Origin: Steinernema hermaphroditum
Lineage: Eukaryota > Nematoda > Chromadorea > Rhabditida > Steinernematidae
NCBI GenBank assembly: GCA_030435675.1
Contig: CM059624.1
Coordinates: forward strand, 5,046,769-5,110,768
Length of the DNA stretch: 64,000 bases
Direction: 5' to 3'
The notes beneath the pieces were generated by a model that ran no database searches, was not told where the DNA came from, and saw only the letters and a program-made list of their open reading frames with translations. The translations under genes and the position numbers were made by a program. Numbering within the stretch: the stretch's first letter is position 1; each line of letters starts with the position of its first letter. Positions 11,701 to 23,790 of the stretch are shown here, piece by piece.

Positions 11701-12632
11701 TGGCCCTCATTCCCACCACCTTAACCAAAAAGAACGCTTTCAGCTCGGTTTAACTGCGCTTGTTTACACAACACCGGAGGTGGTCCTATACCGTTAACTT
11801 TTTGTTAACAAATTTTTTTACAATTGCTATGAAAATTCGATGCACCATCTAAGCAGTTGGCGATTTCGCAAAAACGTTTACTTGCAAACGAATCTTCCGA
11901 AGTGTTCGCTTCAGATCGAACTAGTTTGTGAGATTCGCTATCTGCAGCTTAGACTACAAAGAAATTTTCCTGATACATGCTTCATCCTTTGATCCCTTTA
12001 GGTCCCATCCCTGGTCTAAGCCGCATTTTCCCCGGTCCATGCTTTTCCTGCCCTTTTCAAGGTCCACGCCTTATTCTTTTCCGGTCTATATTTCTCGTCT
12101 GCGCCAGCTTCTAATACTTCGGAACTTTCCTTGTTAGTTGCTTAGTTTGCATGGTAATTTCGTCTGATGATTGTTGCGCATGTTACAAAGGGACCAAAGG
12201 TCCCTCCCTCTTCATTTCCAAACTTAACCTTCCAATAGCGACAATAACTCTTCTCTTTCGCCACTTTCGAAAGAGAAATTCGTGTAAAACATGCAGTAAA
12301 ACGGGCTGTTTACAAAATCACGGCTTGCGAGCGTGTAGCATTAATGTTTTTGCCCTTTCTGTTGGTGTCGAAGCCGGAAAGCGTGGGAACGCGCGCATAA
12401 AATGTCCATATTTGATGGAGTGGCTGGGGTTGTTGACGCGGCGAATAATAAAATCGTGTTTGTTTGGGGAGGGCGCATTCAATTCGATTTTCGCAGACGG
12501 GTGGAGATCACGGCAACCTTTAAAATGTGCCCAAATGACGTTTCTGGTAATGTTTGTCACTGTGAAAGTGTTTATAAAGATGAGAGCGATCTTGACCAGC
12601 GGATAGAGCACCAACTTGATTGACTTAGAAGA
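8800..12632. other. intergenic with a GC-rich island
   Basis: No gene is recognised. Around 10680-11000 is an island with gatcgg, ggcggcgccgcg and gatcagatggcgcg elements, similar in vocabulary to the other islands. Long opposing open frames at 10341-10748 and 12151-12914 have no motif and overlap each other on both strands. Confidence 0.3.
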
Positions 12633-12640
12633 CGTGGAAC

Positions 12641-12693
12641 CAGAGATGCCAACCGAGCCTGAGTCACCTAGTTTCACCGAGTCGGCATCTCTG
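12641..12693. mobile_element. 53-bp hAT-like mini-element with near-perfect 8-bp target duplication
   Basis: The element begins CAGAGATGCC and ends GGCATCTCTG, perfect 10-bp terminal inverted repeats of hAT style (CAG...CTG). It is flanked by cgtggaac on the left (12633-12640) and cttggaac on the right (12694-12701), matching at seven of eight bases, the duplication length hAT transposases make. It has no coding capacity. A possible related end lies at 23756. Confidence 0.5.
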
Positions 12694-12701
12694 CTTGGAA
12701 C

Positions 12702-15700
12702 GTTGTACCTACAACTCTTTTTTTTGGCCTCGGACTTATCACGAATTCCGACCACTAAAGAGGGTGTGAAGCTCCCAACTAGCTCATAGCAAAAGGCCCT
12801 TTCTGACGGAGAAATTCCAGGAATGATAAGCCAGAATCTAATCCACACTTTCGACCTTCCATTCTCCTCATAATGTTGTAGCCCTGATCTATACTTCTGA
12901 ATGACAATCGTCACAATAAAGCTTGGTTATAGAACCCAACGTATTTTCATTAAAAACGCCGTCTTTAATATAAAACTGTTAAAATTGTTAAAATTCAAAT
13001 TCCGAGGGAATTTCAAATATTCCGTCTACGAACTAAGTGTTGCCTCCACCACTTTTGGAACCTTTCGGCATCCAGCCCTGTTTTCTGTTCTTGTCTTCTA
13101 AGAAAACTGATGTTTCTGTATCGGAAAACATCTTCAGATTGCTTCTTCGAGGTGCACTTTCTCCTTCTCTCCCAACCGACTCCAGGCGTATCGATTTGGG
13201 CGCCCCCTGAGGGCTGTCGTCTCTATTAGCCCTCACTGGACACCATCGCATGTCTAAACGTCATCTTTTTTTCGGCGATTCTGATTGTTCTCGGCTGGGA
13301 GGCCTTTCTAGGTTTTGTTCTCGGCTTGTTTAGAAAGTCTCTTTGCATTGTGCGAGTCTGCAATCCTTGATAAGTAGTGTCATACTGTTTCAGTTTAAAA
13401 ATCGATGCGGCATGTGACGGTATCGTCTATTTAGCTTTCCTACAAATTCCCGAAAGAGAAACAATGAGCGATCTTTCATATACTATCCCTCTCCAAAATT
13501 AACCTCTCTAGGTATGTGCATGTAAACATCGATGATCAGTGGTTGACGAACACCTTGACTTAGTTTGCAACGAGGATCAAGTTACATATGCCGAGAATCG
13601 GATCATTTGTGAGCTTCTTTTCTTCGGAAACCCTTACAGACTTCAGATCACGCTATTTTAGTTTAGCCAAGGGTTCACAATAAGATTTTGCCTATAGATA
13701 GTCCACATAGTTCTTTATATATATATTTGCAAAGAGGGTGACACTACATCGTGGAATAGCTCTTTTCTTGGAGTCAAATTTCTGAGTAGGCTAAGATGTT
13801 GTGTGTGCAAAGCTATGGAAACAGATCAATAATTGATATTTTCCCCCTGAACGTTGTTCGTTCCCTTTCCAGAACGCTTTATTGAACGCATATGTTCTTT
13901 GATGTTGTTTGCCTTATCTTAATGAGCTTCTTACAGAAATATGCATGTTTTAGTTCACTTCTCTATAGTTTTATATCTCTCTTTGTATCCTTACAGTACC
14001 GCACTATACATTTTTTTTTACCAAAATGGAACGGATGGTAATAGAACATATTAGAGCAGAGATCACCATGCGTTAATACCGCTAAGTGCTAATATCTTGA
14101 CGATCTTGGCTAAACTCTGTTTTATAGCCACCTTTGATTGTATTCGCTTGTATTTGTAGCAGCGCGCTCGAGAAGAATCGCATTAAGAGTGGCATGTTTT
14201 ATAGCCACTGTTGCTTGTAGAATTAGCAAGGCATCATGCAAAGCACAAAGGAGAACAGTATCACTCATCGTAAATGCCATTTTCCATAAATATAAATCTG
14301 ATGAACACCGAAAAAACATCGAGTATCTGGTTTCTCGGAATATCGAATTGGATAGGCACTTTCTGTTGATCTCAGCAAAACATACCGATATGATTGGTTT
14401 AAAATTGTACAATGTCTTTGAACCGGTACATTTCGGGCTCTGCTTATGGTTATCGCCTCAAACAAACACCGTAAATTCCACAAAGTACTTATCCGATTTC
14501 AGATTAGGTTTGTAATCGGCTTGTATTTTACTTGCGGAGTCATAGTAAACATCTTTTGTCTGACATTTCAGTTGCACTAGAACTCAAAAATAAGCATATA
14601 AAAATTAACTATTGTTGAAATTCGTTTATTTCTATATATAATGTAAGCGCTACCCTCGAAAATCGCTGATCCTCTGGTAATCTGTAATCGGGTCTCCCGA
14701 GAATATTCCAGGCAACATTAAGTAACTAGCGATTGCATGCTTCTAATGCCAGAAAACAACTAGATTATCCAGGCTAAGATCGGTTTTACTAATCGGATAT
14801 CACTAAAAACATTCTTTAAGCGTGCTTTCCATCCAGAAATCGGTCAAGAATCGTTTATCCTCCCGACTCAATGTCATCCAGGACGTTATGTAACCCTCAA
14901 AACGCACAGTAACACACCATATTTATCCTCTGGTTTTAGTGCAGGGCACGGTATTAGCGTATAACGCGGTGATTCTATTGGTTTCTGTTGGCATTGATGG
15001 GGCGAGGTTCTGATTACGGTAGCGGAGCAGTCGGTGGAGGACACCAGACGAAGAGATAAACCGTCATCGAGAGGTTCGGTTAAGGTAAAGGACTCCGGTT
15101 TCAAAAGGTGAAGGACTTCGGTTTCACGTTGCGGTGGGGCTGGAATCCGTCTGCAATGACGGCCTTCTTGGCCAGGAAGGATAGAACTACGGTAACCCTG
15201 CTATTCCAGGCCACGAAGCACTCATGAACAAGGAAACAAATGTAAAAAATTCGTTACCTAGAAGTAAATTCGAGGTTAATCCTCCTGAAATATGGGGAAT
15301 TCGTTTTCGGACCAGTCCTGGATGCTACCTGAGATTCCAAAGAAGGGATCGGGTTGATCCCTCTTTCATCGACTAAGCAAAGCTTGCTATATTCCACACG
15401 CTCTCTCTGTATTTCACATCTGTTCCTCCGCGAACCCCGTTTGACACCAACTCCACTGAAGTGTTAATTGCCTCGACATGCGAACATTTCAGAATCAATT
15501 AAAGCTGACCAGCAATTGCTCGTATCATTCCTCCCGAACCGGTTCTCGCCTAATCTCGACGACCTTGGAGCGTGTGAATCCCGCGTCACCGTCGCCGGGA
15601 AGTGACTCCTGACTCGCTGCAAACAGCATCGCCACTCATCGATCGCAACATTTCACCTCCACCGGCAACCCGGCCGTTCACCGTCTAAACAGCCTTCGAT

Positions 15701-18571
15701 TCCCAGGTGAGAATCGGCGGCAAAAAAGACCATCGCGTGGTATTTTATGGCGACGCGGCGATTTGCATAGCGGCGCTCCGATCAGATGCACTTTTTGTGC
15801 GCGACGGTTCCGTTTGGGGCGCCTCCGCTTGGCGCTCCGATCAGCTGAGTCGTACGGACACGGAGCGCTCTGTGCCCAGCCGTTCCCCATACTGCTTACA
15901 AACTGTCCGTTTATGGAAGTTCGCCGTTATCAGACGGATCTTTTTGCGAGAGTCTGCGTCGCGCGCACAAGATCAAGGCCACTAAGGTCACTTTGCAGGT
16001 TTGCGGTGATTGATTGTTAAACGCCGTACATGCAGACGTTGCTGGAAATAGCACGCCTGTCACTACAACTTGTTTGTTGCAGATGTGCCCTTACTGTTTC
16101 CATGTAATCTGCTTTGTTGACCATAGTGATTATTTATTCGCTCGCCTCCTCTTATAGCTGGTATTTGCTTTGAATTCTGTAAGTATGCTTCAAAAACTGT
16201 AAAATACCTGTTGCATATACGTGTTGTTAAAAACGAGGGTTGTTATCTTGGTACAGTTCGTTTTTCGCGATGATGACTTGACAGTCGAAAAGAACACCTT
16301 TGACAGGAGCTTTTTTTGACGTTCATGACGCTGTGCCTTAACTTTCAAGCAGAGATCAGTGGACGTTATCAATCTCCCACAGTTGTCCATAACCATGGAC
16401 CTCAATCAGGAGTGTGTGCAGAGGCAGTCACGGCTCTCCCTCCATTGGGTGACTGGACAAGAACGCCAGTGCGAAACCGCCACTGGACAAAAGTGACAAT
16501 CTAGGGAGGGGAACAGAGAAATATTTGTCGCTGGTGTGTCTGGAGGTTGGCGGAACAGACGATTAGGACGCTTTTGTCCGGTATCAAACTCTTTAACAAA
16601 GCAAGACAAGTTGCATTCTCGTTCTGCGATATTCCAAAGCCTCTCAGTCGCTCCTTACTCAAAAGTACCATTCCAATCAAGGGTAACAAAGGTGACTTTG
16701 TTTGAATTTTCCGGAGACAGCTTTTCCTGACTCCATTAAAGATATTGCAGATTCTTCATTGATTCTTCAGCCCTAATCCGTTCAATTTTACCTTCTAAAA
16801 TCCGGTCTGCGTTTCTAGATTACCTCCCTTCGCATATTCGTGGGGCACTTTCAGGCGATGACCACATCGACACTTCCATGTGTTCGAGAATTGGTGTATG
16901 ACAATCTGTGTTCATCAAAATTCACCACTTCCTCTCTTTCGAATGTAAATGATATGCGTTATGCTCAGTGACCACATCGCTTTGCGTGTTGAAACATTTC
17001 CCCCTTGTGACACTTCTGCGAATCGGTGACAGCGGACCACAGAGGACTTCCTTGGCCCCCGGCACAATCACCGTGTTAGGCGCCAACGCGCGTCCGGCAC
17101 TTACGAGTCCGTGTGTGCCCACACACATCACGCGATGTTCTTTTCGAAAACCATTTATCCGGACCACCACGAAGGCGTCTCGTGTGATGTCACCGTTGCG
17201 TGTGGCATTGATTAAGGAGATTTGTAAATCTGGCGTAGGATGTGGTGACCAAAAAAGTACTAAATGGGACTACTGTAGTCGTGCGTGTGGAATTTTTAAT
17301 TTTGAAAAGTGTTTACGCGGTGTCACATGACCGATTACGGTAGTTTGTTATCCGAAATAGATGGTCTTTGTTATGGCCTGAGGTTGTTTACCGGAGGAGC
17401 CACATCGCCATAGCGACTTACAGTAACCATAGCGATGCGGGTTTGTTTTGAAGGTGTTGCCGTGGGGATGAACGGAATATTTAAGGGTTGTCCAAGTCGG
17501 CCTGGTTCCACCTATGGTTATAGATATAGACGTACTGCGTGACACTTTATATTCCGCTGGTCCGTCTTCTTATACATTAGGGGGTTTTTTCTTTCCCTTC
17601 CATTTTGTAGTTTTTGTTAGTCGCTGTATCGAATCGATAAAGTCGTTAGGTAGGAACTGTACAGTCGGTCCCCTTTTACGCCCTCGTATCTCTCTCCTCC
17701 GACGCAGATCGTCTGACCACTGATAACCTACTCCTCAAAGTGCACTTTTTTTTCCGCAGCTTCCTCTATCACCCATTGTTGCAAAAATGGACTTTTGCAT
17801 GTCCAGCAGTTCTTCTTATCCTTCCCGGCGCCAATGCGCGAACTAATCGAAAGTGCACTTCGTTATCGTGAAGCCATCACAAAACAGTTCGTATCGCGCC
17901 GTGATCAGATGTGAAACATTCGGTGCCACCCATCGCTGATCTCGGCGCTAGGCTGTTTTGACGCCGGCTTGTTTTCGTCTGATCGTCGGGAAATGCAAAC
18001 TGTGATGAGAAATGCCGGGGAATGCAGACCGCCGTTTGTCATTTTGTGCTTTACATGTTGTTTCTGAGGCCGGGGGATATGTTGAAGCCAGCACAGGCAG
18101 TTCACCCTCCAACCAGGTGAAATACTAGGGATCTTAACACAAAGAGAATCTAATATAAGGCTTTTCTGTAACATGACATTCATATCCACCTCATACAACA
18201 CAAAATAAAACTCTATGAAGAGATTTGTTACTACGCAGACAACAAAATTATACTTTTGACATATATAGTACTATTTTTGTTTTATGTCTAGGTTCGGCGG
18301 ACGGAAAATTCATTTGGGGTTCAAGCGTTTGTGGTCTCTAGTACATTCCTAGCATGTTTAACCGTAAACATTGAATTAGGAGAGATCTATTAATATACAT
18401 CTTGTGTTGTGCTCCTTGTACTTTTTTGGATGACGAAACGAACGAAAAACAGGAGGAAGTGATTTGAACGTTATTTTCGGATTTGTTTGTTAACGATACA
18501 AATCTAAAGTATAAGGAACACTGATTACTGATTCTCGTTTCAAAGTGTCTACGTCTATGCACAAGGAAACA
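12702..18571. other. intergenic with GC-rich islands near 15.7 and 17.8 kb
   Basis: No gene is recognised. Island 15690-15990 carries gatcagatgcacttttt, ggcgcctccg and gatcagctgag. Island 17730-17960 carries the palindrome AAAGTGCACTTT (17737-17748), another AAAGTGCA (17850), ggcgcc and gatcagatg. A short tandem repeat of two roughly 22-bp units lies at 15084-15128 (aaggact-cggtttca). Between these, open frames are short and unrecognised. Confidence 0.3.
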
Positions 18572-18610
18572 GTTGAGTGAGCGGTCGCTGTAGGCCGTCG
18601 TTCTTGGCAC
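18572..18610 (+). repeat. dispersed short repeat, copy 1
   Basis: Contains gttgagtgagcggtcg and cgtcgttcttggcac. It matches copies at 19391, 19534, 45911 (reverse) and 57660. The shared core is an acttgagtgagcggt block followed by tcgttcttggc. Confidence 0.5.
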
Positions 18611-19390
18611 AATTATGGATCCCATAAATCGGAATGTGCACTGGTGTAGTAAGCAATGAGACTAAGCATAAAAAAACTGTCCTAGTCTGCGATATTCCAC
18701 AAGCGTCACAAAGAGGGGAATCTACAAGCGTAATTTTCCAATTGATTTTCCAAAATAATTTTCCAAATTTTCCATTTTCCAAACGCCAACGTTTCCAATT
18801 GATTAAATACCGTAACAGAGAATGGGGATATAGAGCAGGTAGCCCTCACTCACAGCTACCATGCACGCTTAGGGACACCATGAGTTTACTTCTACTTTAA
18901 GGAAATAGAGGCCAAATGTTTTAAAAAGGCAGACTTCAGGAATGGTGCCTGAAACCTAATATTTTCAAGTTGACCCCAGAATGGCTCTCCATTTTGAGCT
19001 GAGAGATTCCTTTTTTACTATTTATCTAGAACTCTCTTAGCTGTATCGAAGTTATATGTGCTCGTCCACAAAAGGTGACACCAGAAGAATTCACTCTAAT
19101 TAAGACAAAGAGGTCGGAAATTGGACCACAACATTTTTTGACTTGAAACCCCTTGTATTCTATGAACGAAAGATCTGCCTTTCGCCCGAGAAGTGGTCTG
19201 TAGTTGTCCAGTCAAATGGTGAATACCTTGAAGTGAAATGGTTGAAAAAGTACATATAAACAATCATTGCAAAAGTGCCCCATTTTCACTGCTCCAACCC
19301 AATACAAGCGTAATTCAATATGTAGATGATGCTTGGAGTGGAGTAAATTGAAGTGGGTCACAGTTTCTACGGTCTTCAGTTTGTCGATAT

Positions 19391-19432
19391 CTCTGAGGTT
19401 CGCTCAAACCACTTGAGGGAGCGGTTCTTGGC
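19391..19432 (+). repeat. dispersed short repeat, copy 2
   Basis: Reads ctctgaggttcgctcaaa, then acttgagggagcggttcttggc. Same family as 18572, 19534, 45911 (reverse) and 57660. Confidence 0.5.
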
Positions 19433-19533
19433 CTCGTTGTTGGGGCAATGATCCCCCGGCTCTCAGAAGGCCTGGAACACCCCCGTCTTTCACTTGTGTC
19501 GGTGGTGATCTGTTGGGTTGTCCAATCACCAAG

Positions 19534-19573
19534 AAGTTCGCTTAAATGACTTGAATAAGCGCTCGTTCTCGGC
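19534..19573 (+). repeat. dispersed short repeat, copy 3, beside a mariner-like terminus
   Basis: Reads aagttcgcttaaatgactt, then gaataagcgctcgttctcggc. It follows gttgggttgtccaatcacc (from 19512), which resembles the outer end of mariner-type inverted repeats. The family is therefore probably a non-autonomous Tc1/mariner-like element in decay. Confidence 0.45.
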
Positions 19574-19640
19574 TGTCGTTACTGATACCACGAATTTTTG
19601 GCCTCAATTAATACGGGGATGTATCGTCCCATCGTTCTCT

Positions 19641-22600
19641 GTTGGGTTGTGAAAGTTATGAACATGGCTACAACTGCGTCACATGATGACTACTATCCTG
19701 ACAAGAATCAGCTTAGCTAAGGTTTGCTTCAGTGGACACCAGTAGCAAGCCAGCAAATGAACAAAGTCTAAGCGGAGCTGGAGTAATTTTTAGAATGAAA
19801 AGGCATCTGAAAATTGAGGCTTCTCAGCAGGCGTCTTAAGAAACTCCCTCACAATCCCAATCGACGCATCAGCTTTATGTAGAAAGAGCAGTGGAACTCA
19901 CTCAGAGGAACCTCCAATACCGAAATCACCTCGCTAACGCAAGGCGCTTCCACTTCCATCCACCTTGGATAAAGCAGCCTCCCTTAAAGACTCAAATAAC
20001 CAAAAAAAAAATAAAATGATGACAAAATTTACTTCATTCTTCCCATTTTCAATTCAGTTTTCGATCGTTGATCGCTCCGATTTCGAATAGTCACAACCGT
20101 CATTACTAATCAGCATCGCCATTCTCTCTAATCTTCGGTCTCCACTCCTCTGCAGTTGTTTGTGTTTTCCGGAGGCGCTCGCCGCTTATCTCGCTCTTTG
20201 TCGCAAACACTCGCGTGTTTTCCTCGCTGCCGCCTGACTCACCATTTGTATCCTTCGGAAATTCGACCGATCCCACAAAGTGTTTGTGCGTTTCGCTGCC
20301 CAAAATAAACGCCGTAACATAAATTAACCGTTTCTTGCCGCTATTCCGGGCGTTTCCTGATAGCCATTAGCTCATATTTGACGTATTTTCGGAGTGCTTC
20401 CTTGTTGCGCAGCTCGAATGACGAACGATTTTCGGAAAGCGCCGAGGCTTTAATCCCTCTTAAGAAGCTCTTTTTAGGTTTCATGCATACGTCTCTCTAT
20501 TTGTGGGATTTCGAAACGTCGAAAAATAGAATATTAAGCGTAGAACGGGAAGCGATGGACAGCTGCTTGATGAACATGAGCGCAACATGGCGTAAACGGC
20601 AATACGGCTATTTCTGGCTGTTTTTATGGTCAGCTTTCTCATTAAGTTTTTATAGGAAAGGCGATGTTAGAAGATTAGACCGTAGACCATGCTGGTCGGC
20701 TATTTTATTCCTCGCGAATCTTTACCCCATGGATGAAACCGATGGGTGCCTTCTTGCGTACAGTGTCATCCAACTCTGTGATTTTCCGCTTGTCCACTGC
20801 ATTCCATATTCTGGAGAAGTATCCTAGCATGACGACTTTGTTTTCTTATTTTCTGCATTATATGCACCTTCATTTTTCTGGGACTGCATCAAATCCTGAA
20901 ATTCCATGCGATTCCAGTTCTTCCATTTCTGGAAACGGATTAAAAGTGCACCGGGTCCCGAGAGGATTCACCCCGATTCATTGTTCCGGATGAGGAAGCA
21001 GAGTGAATGGGCAAAGAACAGTGAAATCGTTCGTTTCCCCACCCTACTCACTGCCATGGGAATCAAACTTTTACAAGATCTCTCTGTTCACCCAGCAACC
21101 TGCTTCTTCCTTGCAACATGGAACCCGCTCCAAGCAGGTTCCATCACGCACTGTACGCTTTTTTGCCGATCACATTCGTGACGCAATCGCCGTTGCAATA
21201 ACAACCTCAAAAACTCATAACGTCGGTGTTGACCCATTGAATCGCGGACTCCGCGGCCTCCAGTTCTGGAGGGCTTGTTTTCGTCGTCTTATCGTCGCCG
21301 GCAGACGGTGATTGCGCACTCCCAACGAGCACGCGTTATTTGTTTGTTTTTGTACGGCGGCGGCGGTGGCGGCAGCCGTCGCCGCTATGGCTCCTCTGGA
21401 GGCGATCGGTAAAGGTAGGCTCGTCGTCTGTTTGTGTTTTGGCGATCACGTGGTGTGCAAATATTGGCCGAAGGGGGCGGAAAAACACTTTTGAAACGTT
21501 GTCGACAGATGGCAGATATAAAATCGAATTGGCCGGGCGATGTTTGTTTTGCCGATCGCGTTGATTGTCGATTGTGGATTAGCGCGCCGTTCCGATTTCC
21601 GAAAATATTGACTTTGAGCACAGCTGACTTTGATTTGAGTTCTGAGCAATTTCTGGAATTTGGACTTTTGCTCTGTGTGTTTTTTCGTTTTTTCTTTTTT
21701 AAACCGACGTTTTCTTGAAGAGCACTTAAGGAGCGTCCATGTTTTCCCATTTTTCTATCATTTGAGCGTCGGGTATATTTGGATGGTGGAAGTGAATTGG
21801 TGAGGCATTGACTACCTAGAAATTGGTCTTAAAGATCAAGACTAAGAACACAAATTTTCATTAAAGCCACTAAAGTAACGTTGTTTAAAGGAATGTTAAG
21901 GTTAAGGTAACGGTTTTGGTACCCTGACATGACTTCCGATTGAAATAATAAAAGAATGAATATGACAGTACGGTCATGTCTCGCTTTCTTGTAGAGGAGT
22001 CATTTTCCAGCAATTCCTTGAGGATCTACAGGGGTTTTGAAGCAAACTGGTAAGAAAGATACTGAATAGATGACTTTTGACAGTGATGTGGGAGCAGCCT
22101 TTCAATTGACCAAAGTAAGTACCGCCCGAACTTTCAATTTTACTTCGAAGATTCTTAAAAAAGGTAACACGACTTTTGAGCGAATTCGATGTATGGGGTT
22201 AAAGCCGAATTCATTTCGGGCGCAACTGACAACCGCCAGTCCGTACCATCCCATCAGCGCCAGGACATGTCTGGACATGTTCATCTTCAAGCATGGTTCA
22301 GTGTCTAGGTTCGGCTTTTTTCGGTCCGTTCATTCACCATTCGTTACCACCTTTTGGACTATTAGTTCTTATGGGTGTGTACTGTGGTGCGGATCATATT
22401 TTAACATGGATAAGAACTAAATAGTAAATAGCCCAAAAAGACTAATGAAAGCCATCGACAAAGCCCTAAAATTGAACAACCGCCGTCAACCGGTTTTCTC
22501 CAAGTCGTTTCCAATACCTAATCGTCGAATATCCACCTTATTCTACTTGATTGCAACTCTAAAAGAAGCTAGGACCAAATTATGTCATTTACCCCAAATA

Positions 22601-23755
22601 GGTTCTCCACTGAAAAATACCAAAAATCACTATTTGCTTCCATTACACTAATTTGAAATTCAATGCGTCGTTGTTTGCACTGCGAAATTTGATACTCACT
22701 TAAAATTTCATGTTCTTCGGCCCACTTCTAGGCGTAGTTCTCCAGAGTGCACGACTATTTTCGCCACCTCTCATAATGTTATGCAATCGTTGATTCACGG
22801 AAATATTGTTTTCCGTGTGCGCTTGTCCTCGAGGTCGTTCTCTGGAATGCCGTGCGTAAGACCCAGGCTTTCTTTGTTTTTGACACCTGGTCATTCATTA
22901 GATCCTTTTGATTTTGGCCGTTTTAGGTTAGGATCAGGACAGTGCGAATACGAACGAATCGTGGTTAAATGATCCGTTATGGCGTACTGCAACCGTATTT
23001 TTAGATGAAATACAGTGCTTTGATACGACCTATGGCTATGGCCAGACGCCTAAGAAACTAAAGGTGATTTGAAGGTCCATACATCCATCGTTTACTTTAT
23101 TCATTGACTCATCTGACTCGACCTTTATCCTCAAACGCGTTTTGCACTCTCCTTATCCTTTTGCCTTTCGTTCGAGTCCCATTTTTGACATCACAAATTC
23201 ATTGTTCTCCCCGCTGGCCCTCCGGAAATCCCTTCGCCATTATGCAACGAATTTCTGCACGACTTCTCCGCCGGCTGACGTACTTCCACCCGCTTTTTGC
23301 ATGATTAATCGACGGATTGGGGGACCTCCGTCGACAGGCGCGGCACCTCTTCCCGCTTCTTGCCGCTGACGTCATCGGCGCCACTTTCGCATTCCCCGAA
23401 GAAGCCCGAACTCGCCGCTTTTTGTCCCACTAAGTGTCTTCCGCCCGCCGGAGCTTCTCGCCTCTGCAGGGGAGGCTACTTATGCCCCCTAAAGTGTGAT
23501 CTGTGAGCCGATGGCGTGCAATTTTGCGATTTTAAGCGACGGGAGGTGTACGAGATTTCAAAATGACCAGAATTCCGCAGTTTTTTTCTATGTATACCAC
23601 AGTTTTTTCTTTCCCCTTTTTCTTCTTTTCCCGGATTTGTTCGAACGAACAAATTTTTCCTATTTGTGTTGGTTTCATCCATCATCTGATTGGAAAATGT
23701 ATACAAAAGATGCAATTGATCTTGTCATGCATTTTCAAACCAGTAATGTGTGGTC
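19641..23755. other. intergenic with GC-rich islands near 20.1-20.35 and 21.2-21.6 kb
   Basis: No gene is recognised. 20050-20350 has gccgcttatctcgctc (GATA-like) and repeated CG-rich words. 21180-21600 has a CGG-rich run (21356-21390) and gatcacgtggtg (E-box). 23100-23470 has cgctgacgtcatcggcgcc, which contains a CRE-like TGACGTCA. Open frames overlap on both strands and show no motifs. Confidence 0.3.
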
Positions 23756-23790
23756 AGTGATGCCAAGTGAGCTCGAGCCGACTTGCCCAC
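23756..23790 (+). repeat. possible hAT-like element end
   Basis: Begins cagtgatgccaagtgagctc, like the left end of the 12641 mini-element (cagagatgccaaccgagcct). The opposite terminus is not found within a few hundred bases, so this could be a single decayed end or chance. Confidence 0.25.

Noticed and set aside
12151..12914. Opposing open frames of 151 and 198 codons
   Set aside because: They overlap on opposite strands, contain no motif, and the hAT-like mini-element lies inside one of them.
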